DNA from: Ascoidea asiatica
Lineage: Eukaryota > Ascomycota > Saccharomycetes > Ascoideales > Ascoideaceae
Assembly (NCBI GenBank): GCA_001600695.1
Contig: BCKQ01000003.1
Location: forward strand, 62,001-126,000
Reading direction: 5' to 3'
Length of the DNA: 64,000 bases
In this document: one piece after another, positions 11,690 through 22,120 of the stretch
How positions within the stretch are numbered: position 1 is the first letter of the stretch
Layout: every line of letters begins with the position of its first letter
Program-made: the position numbers and the translations under genes
The notes under the pieces: model-generated
The model's database searches: none
What the model saw: the letters and a program-made list of their open reading frames with translations, nothing else
Told to the model about the DNA's origin: nothing

Positions 11690-12330
11690 TACGGGGTCCC
11701 GCACGACTATCGAGGATTCTCGGGAATTCCCAAAAAAAGTCCCAGGATTCCTTAGTAGAATCAGGGAGGGAATCAAGTTTACCTTGTAAAAAGGGTTGAA
11801 AACCTGATTAGAAATCAGTTGAGATTCATATTTCAATTTAGCAAGGTAAAATCAATCAGCCCACTTTCCAGTGGGGTATAAAATCGCACTAATTGCGGGT
11901 AATAATCTTTAATCCCGAAGCCGTACTCGGAATAGATCCCTTCCGGGATTATCTCCACTAGTCTCCTGTTTACTCCAAGACAATTCGGTATACGCAGTAG
12001 GAATTATACCTTACCTCACATGAAACTAGGCTAGCCAGTCCAGCCTTCCAGAAGGCGTCCCTTCCCGGATCCGATTGGCCTTTCGGATTTAACTTCTACG
12101 CGGATATACGCTAAATCCCAACTCCTCTTTAAATCTCCTCGTACAGAGTGGCTTAGTATTAATATGCTCTTAAAGGTTGTCCCAGGATGGCTGGTACCAA
12201 CCTGAAGGTGTTTTCTACTTTGTGCGCTATACCTAACGTAAGCACACATGACCTATGCCATGTGAGTAGAATATCACATGATATCCGACTATCGGTGTAC
12301 AGGGACGCAGACTCGTGGAAAGGTCAAGTG
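11690..12330. other. GC-richer island of unknown nature
   Basis: This stretch is clearly richer in G+C than its surroundings and has many short inverted motifs (TCGAGGATTCTCGGG, CCCGAAG...CTTCCGGG, GGTACC flanked by complementary bases). A TATA-like GGGTATAAAATCGC lies near 11,875. Open frames inside it are short and do not look like protein (Trp/Ser/Arg-rich, no domain). It could be an LTR of a different element family or a structured RNA gene. I could not match it to tRNA, 5S rRNA, spliceosomal snRNA, RNase P or SRP RNA by eye. Confidence 0.4.
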
Positions 12331-14127
12331 AATTGAAGTATTCTTCATGCAACTTAATGCAGCTTTATACAACAATATGTATATTTATGCCTAATCATGC
12401 ATCTCTATTCAGAATTATACCTAGTGTACACACATTATCCTATAATACATAACTCTTTCTCGTTTACTATAGATACGTGTCTTTTTGACCTTAACCACCT
12501 ATGGTATTAGTACGAATATATGCCCTAGCACATATAGATCTCTATTATTTCCAACAAGAATAGCACCGGGGAATGCTGTAACAAATTCTTGAATAAATGT
12601 ATGTAGCAAAGCTTGTGTATAATTTATTTATTGATTACTAGCAAATGGTATCTCTAAAATTTTAATTCATGTCCTTCCTCCTTTTCATAAAAACAGTTAT
12701 ATAAGTATATAGAAATTGAGTCGTATTTAAATAAAATAATTGTAAAGAGTATTGTAAATTAGTAAAAGGGACAATAGAGTAATGATTACTCATAATTACT
12801 AATAATTAATGACAGTTAGTAATTGATAAATACGTATTTTACTGGAAAGTAAATAAGAATTTATTTCATTTTCTCAGAAAATTGTGTAATGTATTTGGTA
12901 TCCTGAATAAGGTAATTCCAGCTAAATTAAACAGCCGGAATTGAGAGAAAAAAAAGGGAAATTTGACAAAATAAAAAGAATTTTGACAAGGGCGGATGGG
13001 AACATTGAGGTCCAAAACTGACTTTTCAGAGAATAATAGAGATTGTTGACAGACCGGGCTTGCCGGACCTCTAACGTATTCAAGTATCTATAGGTCTCAT
13101 ACTCAGCGATACTATACCGTGTGTATGATTAGTTATAGTTAGAATCTACATTCTGAAATCCTACAGTTTGAGCTTAGATGCCAGACTTGTTGCATTATTT
13201 GCAACAGTAGACGGAGGGATGCTGTTAGCTCTATAAGCCTCCGTTCTAAAATTGCATATATGTACAACCAGTTACCTGCTGTCCTAACAATAGATTATAT
13301 GAGGTTGTACTCATCTTTTTCTTTTCAACTGTTATAGTACCCAAGAAGTTGCGGGAGGCTTCTGAATTGGCTGTACAGATCAAGATATTGAAAACGATGA
13401 TGATTCTTAACTATATGAAATATAATTTCGAATCCCCTAAAGTAAGTAACAAATATTAAAAAATAAAAGTAAAATGTGTATTTGAGACGTAGATTAGAAA
13501 GTAAAAGCTATGTAGTAATTTTTTCTATAAAATCTTCGCTAAGAAAAAAAAGAAAAACTTGATATTTTTCTAAAAAATAATTTTAAGCTATTTATGGTAA
13601 ATAAAAAGATTGAAAAGACAGCGAGGATAAGATAAAAATTTGAAAAACTGAAATGTGTGTATCTAAATAACGACATATAATTTTTTTTTAAAAAATAAAA
13701 TTGCATCTTCTTTCGAAAGTAAAAAAATTATTTGAAAAAAAAAATATTGAAACATTTGCGGAACTGCATTTTCGGTTAGTCAAAAAATATTTAAGGCAAA
13801 AAATTCAACTTGTAATTGCTTAATTAAATTTTTGAATATATATATTAAAGCTGAAGTAATTTTCTTTGTATGTTGTAATATTATATTAAAGCTTCTGGAT
13901 TAGATCGACATTGATTCGTTGTTTGAAGTCAAAAAAAAAACAGTTTTATATTTGACGCAAAATCCCTTTAGAGGGTACAAATCGCTTTTGAACGTCATAA
14001 TGTTTTATTTCAACAGCATTTTCTATACCACAAAGATGCTTTTTGAATGCCCTATAATCAGACTGGAACATTTATCCTACTTAGTGATAAATCCTGTTCA
14101 ATCGTACAATCAGATAATAAACAGGTA
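12331..14127. other. Spacer with a second mildly GC-rich patch
   Basis: No gene is supported. A moderately GC-richer patch (about 12,990-13,400, with GACCGGGCTTGCCGGACC and CAAGAAGTTGCGGGAGGC) may be another decayed LTR. The rest (13,400-13,920) is A-rich. An open frame at 13,919-14,197 starts with a non-ATG codon and looks like chance. Confidence 0.35.
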
Positions 14128-14448
14128 TTATTTAAAAAGGTTGTTTAGCTTGCCATTTGGTTGTTCCCCAATAACTAGAATCACCACTTTGCTGTGAATC
14201 TTGAAAGTTTGGTAAATGATAAAAGAGTTTAACATATTAGCTATACAAGGATTCGCTGTCAATGCTAGAGTATTGACTTGCATGACAGTATCGGACATAG
14301 TGGGTGTTGTTTGTACTAACCGGTATTTAGTTGAATTAGTTGAGCTCGATGTCTTAGATGAGTTAGATGAGTGAGATGATTTTGATGATTTTGATGCATT
14401 AGAGTAATTATTTGTGGTCGTGGAGTTAGTTCGCTGAATGGAAATAGG
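14128..14448 (-). other. Ser/Thr/Asn-rich open fragment, possibly Gag-derived
   Basis: A stop-to-stop minus-strand frame of about 106 residues begins with Ser/Thr/Asn/Lys runs (RTNSTTTNNYSNASKSSKSS) and continues as TTPTMSDTVMQVNTLALTANPC. An internal ATG precedes SDTVMQ. The composition is similar to yeast retrotransposon Gag N-termini and it sits among transposon debris, but no domain is recognisable. It may equally be a low-complexity chance frame over a GATGA-type repeat. Confidence 0.2.
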
Positions 14449-14899
14449 TTAAGCTTTTGGGGCTGGTTGAATTAGCTTAATTAGGTGGTTTAGTCGAATT
14501 GACTTTATAGTTGAGTGCGTTGAGTTTGGTAAGTTTGTTGTGTTAGTTTAGTTGCGTGCGTTAATTACGTGAGTCAATTGTTTTAACAATTATTGAATGA
14601 TATTAATTTCTTTGATGGTTTTAATTGATTTTTGAATTAATGATTTTATTTAAATTGTTTCCTTTAATTTGTCTTATTGTTTTGTGAAACTTTTGCAGTG
14701 GATGCATATCTGGTACATTTGAATTCTATTGTTATAGAAATTGAATCATGGGATGTTTTGTGTTTTTGGGGTTGGAAAAGGTCTGAAAGATCAGGTTAGA
14801 GGTTATTTATTAATCACGCATAAACAAGAGTCAAATGGTTTTAGTATGAAACTTAAACCTGGAGCAGATTCTGCTACAACGGCAAAAACAAATTTACTG

Positions 14900-15206
14900 T
14901 AAGCTTGGGAATAGACAATTATTTACTTAATACATGTTTTTCAATTACGATAAGTACAGCTTTAACTTTTTTCCATTTTATTTAATATTTTTCTTTTTCT
15001 GTCATCTTCACCAAATATTGATAAGATTAGTATATTTTTAAAAGTCCAATTACTCTAGTCTTACTATTGCGAATTGATTATTTATTCGAATTAACGTTAA
15101 TGGTAATAATTTAGGGGCTACTGATTTATATAAATGGGACAACACCTACAAACTGATTGGTAATGACACATAATGCGGATTGACCTATTACTGTTCCTTA
15201 CATTTT
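14900..15206 (+). repeat. Solo-LTR-like unit (copy 3)
   Basis: The upstream half (about 14,955-15,055) matches 6,830-6,960 and the downstream half (15,112-15,206) matches 1-93. Both halves of a common unit therefore occur together only here. The unit ends in TTACA. No coding sequence adjoins it, as expected for a solo LTR left by recombination. The 5' boundary is uncertain; TGTTATAGAAATTGAATC at about 14,731 is a candidate TG start. Divergence indicates old copies. Confidence 0.5.
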
Positions 15207-16474
15207 TTCAAGAATTTAGGACGCCGTTCAAGTGCAAGCGTAACTGACAGACATTTAGGGCTCCAGTTATAAAAAACAATGCAAAATTGCCCTGGTGGTG
15301 AAGGTTGGTCCATTTATTTCTCCTTAAAATGTCCGTTGCCAACTGTCCCTTCAGTAAATTCGTGGCTCACAACTCCTGGTTCAGGACGGTACCTGATGTG
15401 AGTTTCGAGTGCTCACATAAATACCAAAAAGGGTACCTTAAGGATGTTTTTTGTTCATCTTTCTTTAACGTTTGGTAACCTTTCTTATTAAAAGAAAATT
15501 AAATATTGAAACCAATTTTGTAAGAAAATTTAACTTGTTGTATCCAGAAAAATTGGTTTAAAAAAGTTCCTGCGATTTCTTTCTGCTGGAAACAAATAAA
15601 TCTCGTTATTACTGTTAGGCTACTACACTTTCTTCAATTATCTGTTTGCTGTTACAAACTTGTTTTTCATTCAAATACTCATCTCAAACCAAGAGCTTCT
15701 TTAATATTTCTCACTAGAGTTTGAAATAAGGATCATCAAAATTTATCTGTGGCTAAAAAGACTCAAACTTTTACTTTATTTTTTATAAACGTTCAAAAAC
15801 ATAGTACTTAGCAGAAAAGGATTTGTTTTAAGCTCATATGTTAATAAAATATTTCCACTCAACGAATAAGTCATCCTTTCATACTTTCTCTCTTCAGGAT
15901 AATTTTGATATCTCAATTATTACTTTCCTACTATTAATTTTTTTTTTTTTTTGTCGAATTTATCAAAAGAAAAATAGTGAAGAAATACCAGAGATTTTTG
16001 TTTCTTAATATTTATAATAATCTTTTAAAAAAAAAAAAAGGCTCATCTAGCTTCTTAATCCTTAAAAAAGAGAATTGATCATCAAAATAATTATCAGTTT
16101 TTCATTTTTATAAACTTTCTGACTGTTATTTCGATTTATGAAGTACTTCTAAAATAAAGATAGCAAAATAGCATTAATGTGTTATAATTTATAAATTTTA
16201 AATAACTGCAAATTGAATCTAAATTAGTTAAAGTCAAAGTCAAAGTCAAAGTAAAAGTAAAAATAAAAATCAAAATCAAATCAAATCAAATCAAATCTAA
16301 TCAAACCTATTCAAAAATAATTTAATCTAATAAAGTTGAAACAAATTAACTTAATTTAATCAAAGGCAATTTGAATTAATTCATATCAAGCTTTCTTAAG
16401 ACAAAATTATTATCCGTCTCCTTGATTAGTCATTTTCATTTATTTATATATATATATCAAATTCATCTTCAAGA
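15207..16474. other. Upstream region of the C2H2 gene
   Basis: No gene is seen. The first 250 bases hold GC-richer debris that includes GTCCGTTGCCAAC (15,330-15,342), which recurs in reverse complement near 7,174-7,186. The last 500 bases are the AT-rich promoter and leader of the zinc-finger gene, with TATATATATATATC directly before the start. Confidence 0.5.
16229..16305 (+). repeat. Degenerate AAAGTC / CAAAT tandem repeats in leader
   Basis: Four AAAGTC-type hexamers run into AAAAT-type and then CAAAT pentamers. All are pyrimidine-poor on the plus strand and lie 170-250 bases ahead of the zinc-finger start codon. If transcribed they form an unstructured A-rich leader. Confidence 0.75.
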
Positions 16475-17157
16475 ATGGTACTTCAATTATCAACTGTTGC
16501 AAATTTAACAAAAAGAAAACGTAAGGATAAAAGGGTATTTCAATGTTCAGGTTATGGTGAATGTCAAATGGCATTTACCAGAGCTGAACATTTAGCAAGG
16601 CATATAAGAAAGCATACCGGTGAAAAACCATTTCAATGCCCAGACTGCTTAAAAATGTTTTCAAGAATTGATAATTTAAAACAGCATAGAATTGCAATTC
16701 ATTATAAACAATCTGATGATGGTAATTCTTCTTCTGATTCTCAATCTCAGTCTGATCAGCTCAATAATTTAAATGATAAGGATGATCAATTTATAAAATG
16801 TGATAATAATATTGTGACAAAAAGAATTGAATTTGAAAATAATAACAGTATAACTAGAAGCATCAATATTCAAAGTAAACCTAATCTTGAAAAAAACAAA
16901 AATTCTATCGTTTCTGAGAAGTTTACTGGGAACTATATTTCAACTCAAGATCCACCTTCTTTCATTTATGGCATCAATGAGACTCAGCAAAATTATGATT
17001 CAAATGATAATAATAAAAATAGTAATAATCTAACAGGAAAAATTTATAGTCAAAATGTTAGTTCCCAAAGTGTTCAATTACCTTCATTAAGAACAAACTT
17101 GTTACAAAGTAATGGCGTTTTATGTATTAATAATAATGCTAATACTACTACTACTAC

Positions 17158-17206
<49 letters not shown>

Positions 17207-18337
17207 CCCAGCAACTTCACAGGCGTTTTCCAAAATATGCCATCAATAACCCCTACCCACCAATATGCTCCTATTCTTCTACACCCTCCTCTTCAACAAA
17301 CTAATTCAGATGCTGAAGATTACTTTTCGAATAGAATATTACAATTCAGACCTCAAAAAGAAAAAAGAAGACCTGCACCGTTAAATCTCTCGTCTTCTGA
17401 TATTAACAATCAACCTTGCTTAAATCAAAATTCTATAACGTCTCAAAATCTTACTCAAATCAATTACATAAATCCTATTTCTCCATTGGATTCCATATCG
17501 TCTTCCACCTTGAATTCTCCCCAATATGATAGTCCAACATTTTCATTCAATTCAAAAGTTTTACGAAATTCTCGTTCTTATAATTTATTACGTCCAGAGA
17601 TCAGTTCTGCCTCTTCGAATACTAGTTGCTTCAATTTTGAAAATAGAAACTCATTATTGCCAAGCCCGGTTAATTCAGAATTTGATTCCCATAGGCAATC
17701 ACCTAACAGTCCCACTTTTTTCGATAATTTTAATGCAAGACTCATACCCCCTCCAATGCTGAACTTCAGATTTGCAGCATCTGAGTCATCTTTAGTTTTT
17801 CCAAATTCATCTACTAATCAAAATCCAATTAAAAGTCAATTTCAACATCAGTTTGAACAGCCTGGCAACTTCAATAGTGATTTAAGTAATAATCCTACTA
17901 TTGGGTCTGATATAGACTCATATGCTTCTACAATTCCTGCAAAACGACATATACCATATTTTACTCCAATGGATTCTAAATCTAGACGATCTGATTCATC
18001 CCCATTGCCTAGTCCATTACCAAGCATTCAAGTTAAAAATTTAGGCTCTCCAATAGACAAAAATGGAAATTCTTTAAAGCCGATGTATTCCAATCAAACG
18101 AATGCTTTCAATAGCTCGAAGGAATACAATTTATTGTCTCCTTCAGATTTGAGCTTTAATTGGCAGAGATATCCAAACCTTAGTGTATCAAATACATCAG
18201 TGTCTTCAGTAGAAAAAACTACTAATAAAACTCTTTTTAATTCCAAAAATCAAAGTGCAGACTCCAGCTCAAACAAAACTTCAATCAATTTCTTATTGAA
18301 CACCGATGATTCAAATCCTCAAAGTAATGGTAATTAA
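16475..18337 (+). CDS. C2H2 zinc-finger transcription factor (Usv1/Rgm1/Com2-like)
   Basis: A likely nuclear DNA-binding regulator of 620 residues. Two adjacent C2H2 fingers lie at about residues 22-80: [20 protein letters not shown] followed by [11 protein letters not shown], then [19 protein letters not shown]. The [10 protein letters not shown] and HTGEKPFQC linker pattern is that of yeast stress and metabolism regulators such as Usv1, Rgm1 and Com2 (family knowledge). The long remainder is Ser/Asn-rich and apparently disordered, with a poly-Asn tract (about residues 230-245) encoded by an AAT run and several SPLPSP/SPNSP-type proline-directed phosphosites. The ATG at 16,475 is the first in frame and is preceded by A/T-rich leader. 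Ortholog assignment within the family is not possible by eye. Confidence 0.85.
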
Positions 18338-19196
18338 ATAATATTTTTAAGGTCTCTGATATGCTTGTGATTATTATAATGGTAATTTTCTAGTCTCTGT
18401 ATAATATGATCTGGAGGTTTTTTTACCTTGGTTAGTTTAAATTATATTTTTGTTTTTATATATTTATATCGGTATCTTTTTTGGCAACATTTTTTCATTC
18501 ATTTCTCTTTTTCTTATTTAATTTGTTGGTTTCATTTCATAATTTTTGGTTTTGTTTTTATGATAAACTCTTACGATATTTTATATTTTATATTTTATAT
18601 TTTATATTTTATATTTTATATTTTATATTTTATATTTTATATTTTATATTTTATATTTTATATTTTATATTTTATGGAGTTTTTTTGTTTGATATCTCAT
18701 CTCATTCTTCTTTCTTTTGTTTCTTTTCTATTTTATTTTATATCTCTAACTTTATTTCAGTTCTTTTACATGAAAAGTAAATGTGGCTATTTTGATATAT
18801 TCCAAAGTATCTTTACATCCTTGACTATTCCTTGTTTTTTTAAATTGGTGAGATTTGAATAAAATTTTTATATTAGTTCCCATTGAATTTAGTTATTTAT
18901 AATTTAAGGTAATGTTTTTTTTGTTTTTTTCGTTACTTTGAATTACATTAAAAGAATAGAAAGTTTACTCCTTTTAATCTGTTACAAGGGTTTCTTGTTT
19001 CAAATAAGGCTAATGTCCAAGCATTAGGTTTTGATAAAAAAAATAATTGCTTCAGTTTGTGTATTTGTTTTTTTCAAGTAAGAAGATTATTTCAAAAATG
19101 AAACAAGAATTTCTATTTAAAGATTATAAGTTAATAAACATAGTTATAATTCGAAGCTGAAAGAAATGTAATCAAAAAAACTATTGAGCTTTGCGA
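18338..19196. other. Intergenic region, zinc-finger gene to metallothionein-like gene
   Basis: Convergent 3' flanks, very T-rich, with the heptanucleotide array at 18,576-18,675. Open frames here (such as 18,428-18,862) are translations of that array and of T-runs and are not genes. Confidence 0.7.
18576..18675 (+). repeat. Heptanucleotide (TATTTTA)n minisatellite
   Basis: About 14 uninterrupted copies of a 7-base unit, TATTTTA, occupy 100 bases with no visible mismatch. Because 7 is not a multiple of three, all three frames on the strand stay open through it (ILYFIFY-type peptide). It lies about 240 bases downstream of the zinc-finger stop codon, so probably in or beyond its 3' UTR. Confidence 0.95.
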
Positions 19197-19319
19197 TTAT
19201 TTTCCACCACATGTTTTACAAGAGCCAGAAGCAGCAGTCTTTCCAGCTTCACCACCACCTAAAGCTTTAACAGTTTGGCAATAGCCACAACCACATTTTC
19301 CTGAACAACTACAATGCAT
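19197..19319 (-). CDS. Metallothionein-like Cys-rich peptide
   Basis: A 40-residue peptide from the ATG at 19,319 begins MHCSCSGKCGCGYC and ends SGSCKTCGGK. It has seven Cys (residues 3, 5, 9, 11, 14 and a C-terminal CxxC pair) in C-x-C and C-x-x-C spacing, with no aromatic residue except one Tyr. Size, Cys content and Gly/Ser/Lys bias fit small fungal copper metallothioneins, which bind Cu(I) in the cytosol; this is family inference, not a sequence match. An in-frame ATG at 19,379 would add a hydrophobic 20-residue extension (MATLFHLVFFISNYC), which I regard as leader sequence. A TATATAAG box lies about 165 bases upstream on the same strand. Confidence 0.65.
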   Translation of the reverse strand: MHCSCSGKCGCGYCQTVKALGGGEAGKTAASGSCKTCGGK

Positions 19320-20149
19320 TGATATATATTTCAGACAATAATTTGAGATAAAGAATACTAAATGGAAAAGAGTAGCCAAAAGTTTTAAAATCAGAAGTAG
19401 ATTAGAATTGTTACCGACAATTTAAATTACAATTTACAATTAAATTATCAAATTTCTCTAGAAAAAAAAGAGGGATAAAGTTATTCTTATATACAGCTTT
19501 GAACATCCTTTCAAAAGTATATAAATTTAAATCCTGATAAATAAAAAAAAATTTGCTTTGTCATTGAATAGCTCCCAATGAAACACCTTTAATTTCTAAG
19601 ACAACATGACTCGGAATCAAAAAGAATTTTTTATTTTCAAGTACTCATTCGTTAAGATTTGTTAGTTGCCAAAAGGACAGTGAATTTTGAAAATATTATG
19701 AAAAAGAAAGTAGCTTAGAATAAAAATCATGAAGTCATCACTATATTTTTAATTGCTCAATCGATTTATGAATCAGTCTTCCTTAAGAAAATGATTCAAT
19801 TTCTGATATTATTTCAACCAAGTCTATTTTCTGAGAATTTTGCTTTCCTTACCACTATTTTACTTACTGATTGGGGTGTGGTTTTGTGGAAAAAAAGCAG
19901 TTTTTCTTCACAAAAAAAAGAGTTTGTATAGCGGCAAAGACCCTACTCAAAAGCTAGAGACGCTAATAAAAGAAGAACACAAGGAAAAGCATTGAAGGTT
20001 CTAATATATATTTTAATCGCAACAATGTTTCAATTCAGGCTCAAAAATTATTGAAAAAGGTCAAAATTATTTTTTAATATAGTATTAGATATTCCAAAAG
20101 GTCGCATTCAATTCTTTTGAGTTTTACGTCAAAGTTTTACTAGAAATAA
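19320..20149. other. Divergent promoter region, metallothionein-like gene and lipase
   Basis: No gene seen. It holds the TATATAAG box for the minus-strand peptide gene near 19,488 and AT-rich sequence before the lipase start. I could not recognise an Ace1-type copper element with confidence. Confidence 0.5.
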
Positions 20150-21340
20150 ATGAAAAGTTTTTGTTTACTCTTAACATATTATTTCTTTCAAGTTTTATCA
20201 ATAACAAATTATTCAAGTAATATATACAACCAATTAAGAGAAGTTGCAAACTTTACATCAGTTTCAGAATGTATCATTAGTCATTATCAATCATCATTAA
20301 TTTTGAATCCAAATAAGTTTGAGTGTCCATTAGAATTTTGTAAAGATAATGAAGAGAAAATTGGTACAATTGAAATTTTTGGACCTGGTGATGATATATA
20401 TCTTAGAGGAATCTCGGGATCAGGATATGTTGCATTAGATTATATTGGTAAAAGAATTGTAATTGTTTTTAGAGGAACTATATCTATTGGTGATGTAATT
20501 TCTGATATGTATGCTGTTCGTGTTCCTTATAAACCTTTAACCTATAAAAGCAATTTCAAAAATGGTATTGTTAAACGGGTAGATAAGAAGAGATATGGTT
20601 TAACTAAATATATTACTTACAGTAAATTTGAAAGTAATAAAATATTCGAGAATATTAATAAGTTTAGTTTTTTAAAGTTCCGTCAAGATGAAAATGGTTG
20701 TAAGAATTGCAAAGTTCATAAAGGGTTTTATTTTGGCTTAAAAGCATTTTTCAAGAGCCTAATTCCATTAATTCAAAAACTAAAAAAGGACTATCCAGAT
20801 TATTCAATTTTAGTTTCTGGATATTCATTAGGAGCAGCATTTGCAAACTTAGTAGGAATTGAACTTCAATTAATGGGATATGAGCCACTAATTATAACTA
20901 TTGGTGGGCCTAAAGTTGGAAATATAAATTTTAATCAATGGAGCGATAAGATTTTTAACTCAATTGAATTAAACAACAAAATTTTAAATGAGACTATTAC
21001 TGAATTAACTAAAGGCTATTGGAGAGTTGTATCAAAGAATGATTTCATACCATTGATTCCTCCGAGCAAATTTTACTCGCATAGTGGATTAGAATTTTCA
21101 ATAGAACAATCAAATATTTTACCACAAAGACAATTTGATACAAAATATACAGGATTATATGATCATGAAAGTTTTCTTTCAAAAATTGATATTACTAAGC
21201 TAATTAATAAAGCTGATATTTTGCATATTGGTATTCATACAAAATACTTTTTCGTCCAAACAACTTGTGTTCCATTAAGTATTGGAATTAAAGAATTTTA
21301 CAGGCAAAAACTACAAAGTCTTAAAACTTTCATGATCTGA
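20150..21340 (+). CDS. Secreted class-3 (alpha/beta hydrolase) lipase, Lih1-like
   Basis: A 396-residue predicted triacylglycerol or related ester lipase. The N-terminus (MKSFCLLLTYYFFQVLSI) is a good signal peptide, so the protein probably enters the secretory route. The class-3 core follows: VIVFRGTISIGDVISDMY (oxyanion-hole region), VHKGFYFGL, and the nucleophile elbow GYSLG with Ser at about residue 226. The likely acid is Asp 298 in NDFIPLIPP, and the His is probably at 359/363 (HIGIHTKYFF) or 311. Cys pairs suggest disulfides (ENGCKNC). S. cerevisiae Lih1 (YJR107W) is the closest family I recall. About 70 residues between the RGT block and HKGFY are longer than usual. The next gene on the same strand is 780 bases away. 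Confidence 0.85.
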   Translation: MKSFCLLLTYYFFQVLSITNYSSNIYNQLREVANFTSVSECIISHYQSSLILNPNKFECPLEFCKDNEEKIGTIEIFGPGDDIYLRGISGSGYVALDYIGKRIVIVFRGTISIGDVISDMYAVRVPYKPLTYKSNFKNGIVKRVDKKRYGLTKYITYSKFESNKIFENINKFSFLKFRQDENGCKNCKVHKGFYFGLKAFFKSLIPLIQKLKKDYPDYSILVSGYSLGAAFANLVGIELQLMGYEPLIITIGGPKVGNINFNQWSDKIFNSIELNNKILNETITELTKGYWRVVSKNDFIPLIPPSKFYSHSGLEFSIEQSNILPQRQFDTKYTGLYDHESFLSKIDITKLINKADILHIGIHTKYFFVQTTCVPLSIGIKEFYRQKLQSLKTFMI

Positions 21341-22120
21341 TAGTATTAATGTACAGTATGTTATCGACTCTTTTTTTTTTGTATTTTTTTGCGCTTTATT
21401 TGGATTTATTCTTGTTACATTTTACATTTTATCTGATTGATTAGCGTTAGTAGTACTGGCCCAAAGCATTACAGTACTCTTCTATCTTTTGTCTTCAAAG
21501 TAGCAAAACCAACTGAGTTTTTTTTGTTTTTTTGCCATATTCTTTTCTCAATAAATAATCTTGCTAAACTGTTAAATTATCATATCTGTAGTAGTAAAAT
21601 TCTTCTTGTGACCAAATTTGTGGTTTCTTTTCTAAACGTGTTTTGCAGCACACTTCGCAGGTGAGCACAGTTGCATTGTCTTCCCGCAGAACTGGCATAA
21701 TCCTGAGAGTTAAAGACACCAGAAGCACGGGTCTTCTTTTATTTTCTGTTGACAATAGCTACTGTTGACAGGTCAGCCCCGGATTCCAGACCCTAAGTTT
21801 AATTCACAGTCAATTGCAGAAGCCGAATTTCAATTCTAAAACTTATATTAATGTTATAATGGAAATATAACAGATTTACAATATCCATTATAAAATATCA
21901 ATTATCACCTCAACGATTTCCTATTCATAAAAGAAATAGTTTTTGTTCAGAACTTCTTACAAAGTTTTATAACTTTTTGAAGTGAAATATATGTGGTAAA
22001 GCAAATGAAAAATCCTGAGAAGTTTATAGACAAAAAGATTACTTATATGAAAAACTTATTTATCGACTATCAATTAATGTCCTCCAGTTGCAATTCTGTT
22101 TCACTAGATTTTATTAAAAT
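21341..22120. other. Intergenic region between lipase and MCH1
   Basis: No gene is supported. A mildly GC-richer patch at 21,640-21,790 (GCAGGTGAGCACAG, GACAGGTCAGCCCC) gives short chance frames on both strands. The remainder is AT-rich promoter. Confidence 0.5.

Noticed and set aside
12031-12249. Minus-strand 72-codon frame in the GC-rich island
   Set aside because: No homology signal; GC-rich sequence simply has fewer stops.
13919-14197. Plus-strand open frame of about 92 codons
   Set aside because: It begins with a non-ATG codon, has no domain or composition signal and lies in transposon debris; taken as chance.
13866-14332. GTATGT ... TACTAAC ... TTTAG resembling an intron
   Set aside because: The three signals are present in order, but no coding exon adjoins either side, so it is probably coincidence.
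18428-18862. Plus-strand open frames of 144 and 99 codons rich in Phe, Tyr and Ile
   Set aside because: These are translations of the TATTTTA array and T-runs; the composition is not that of a real protein.
19320-19379. Longer start for the metallothionein-like peptide
   Set aside because: It would add a hydrophobic segment unlike any metallothionein; the internal ATG gives the typical size.
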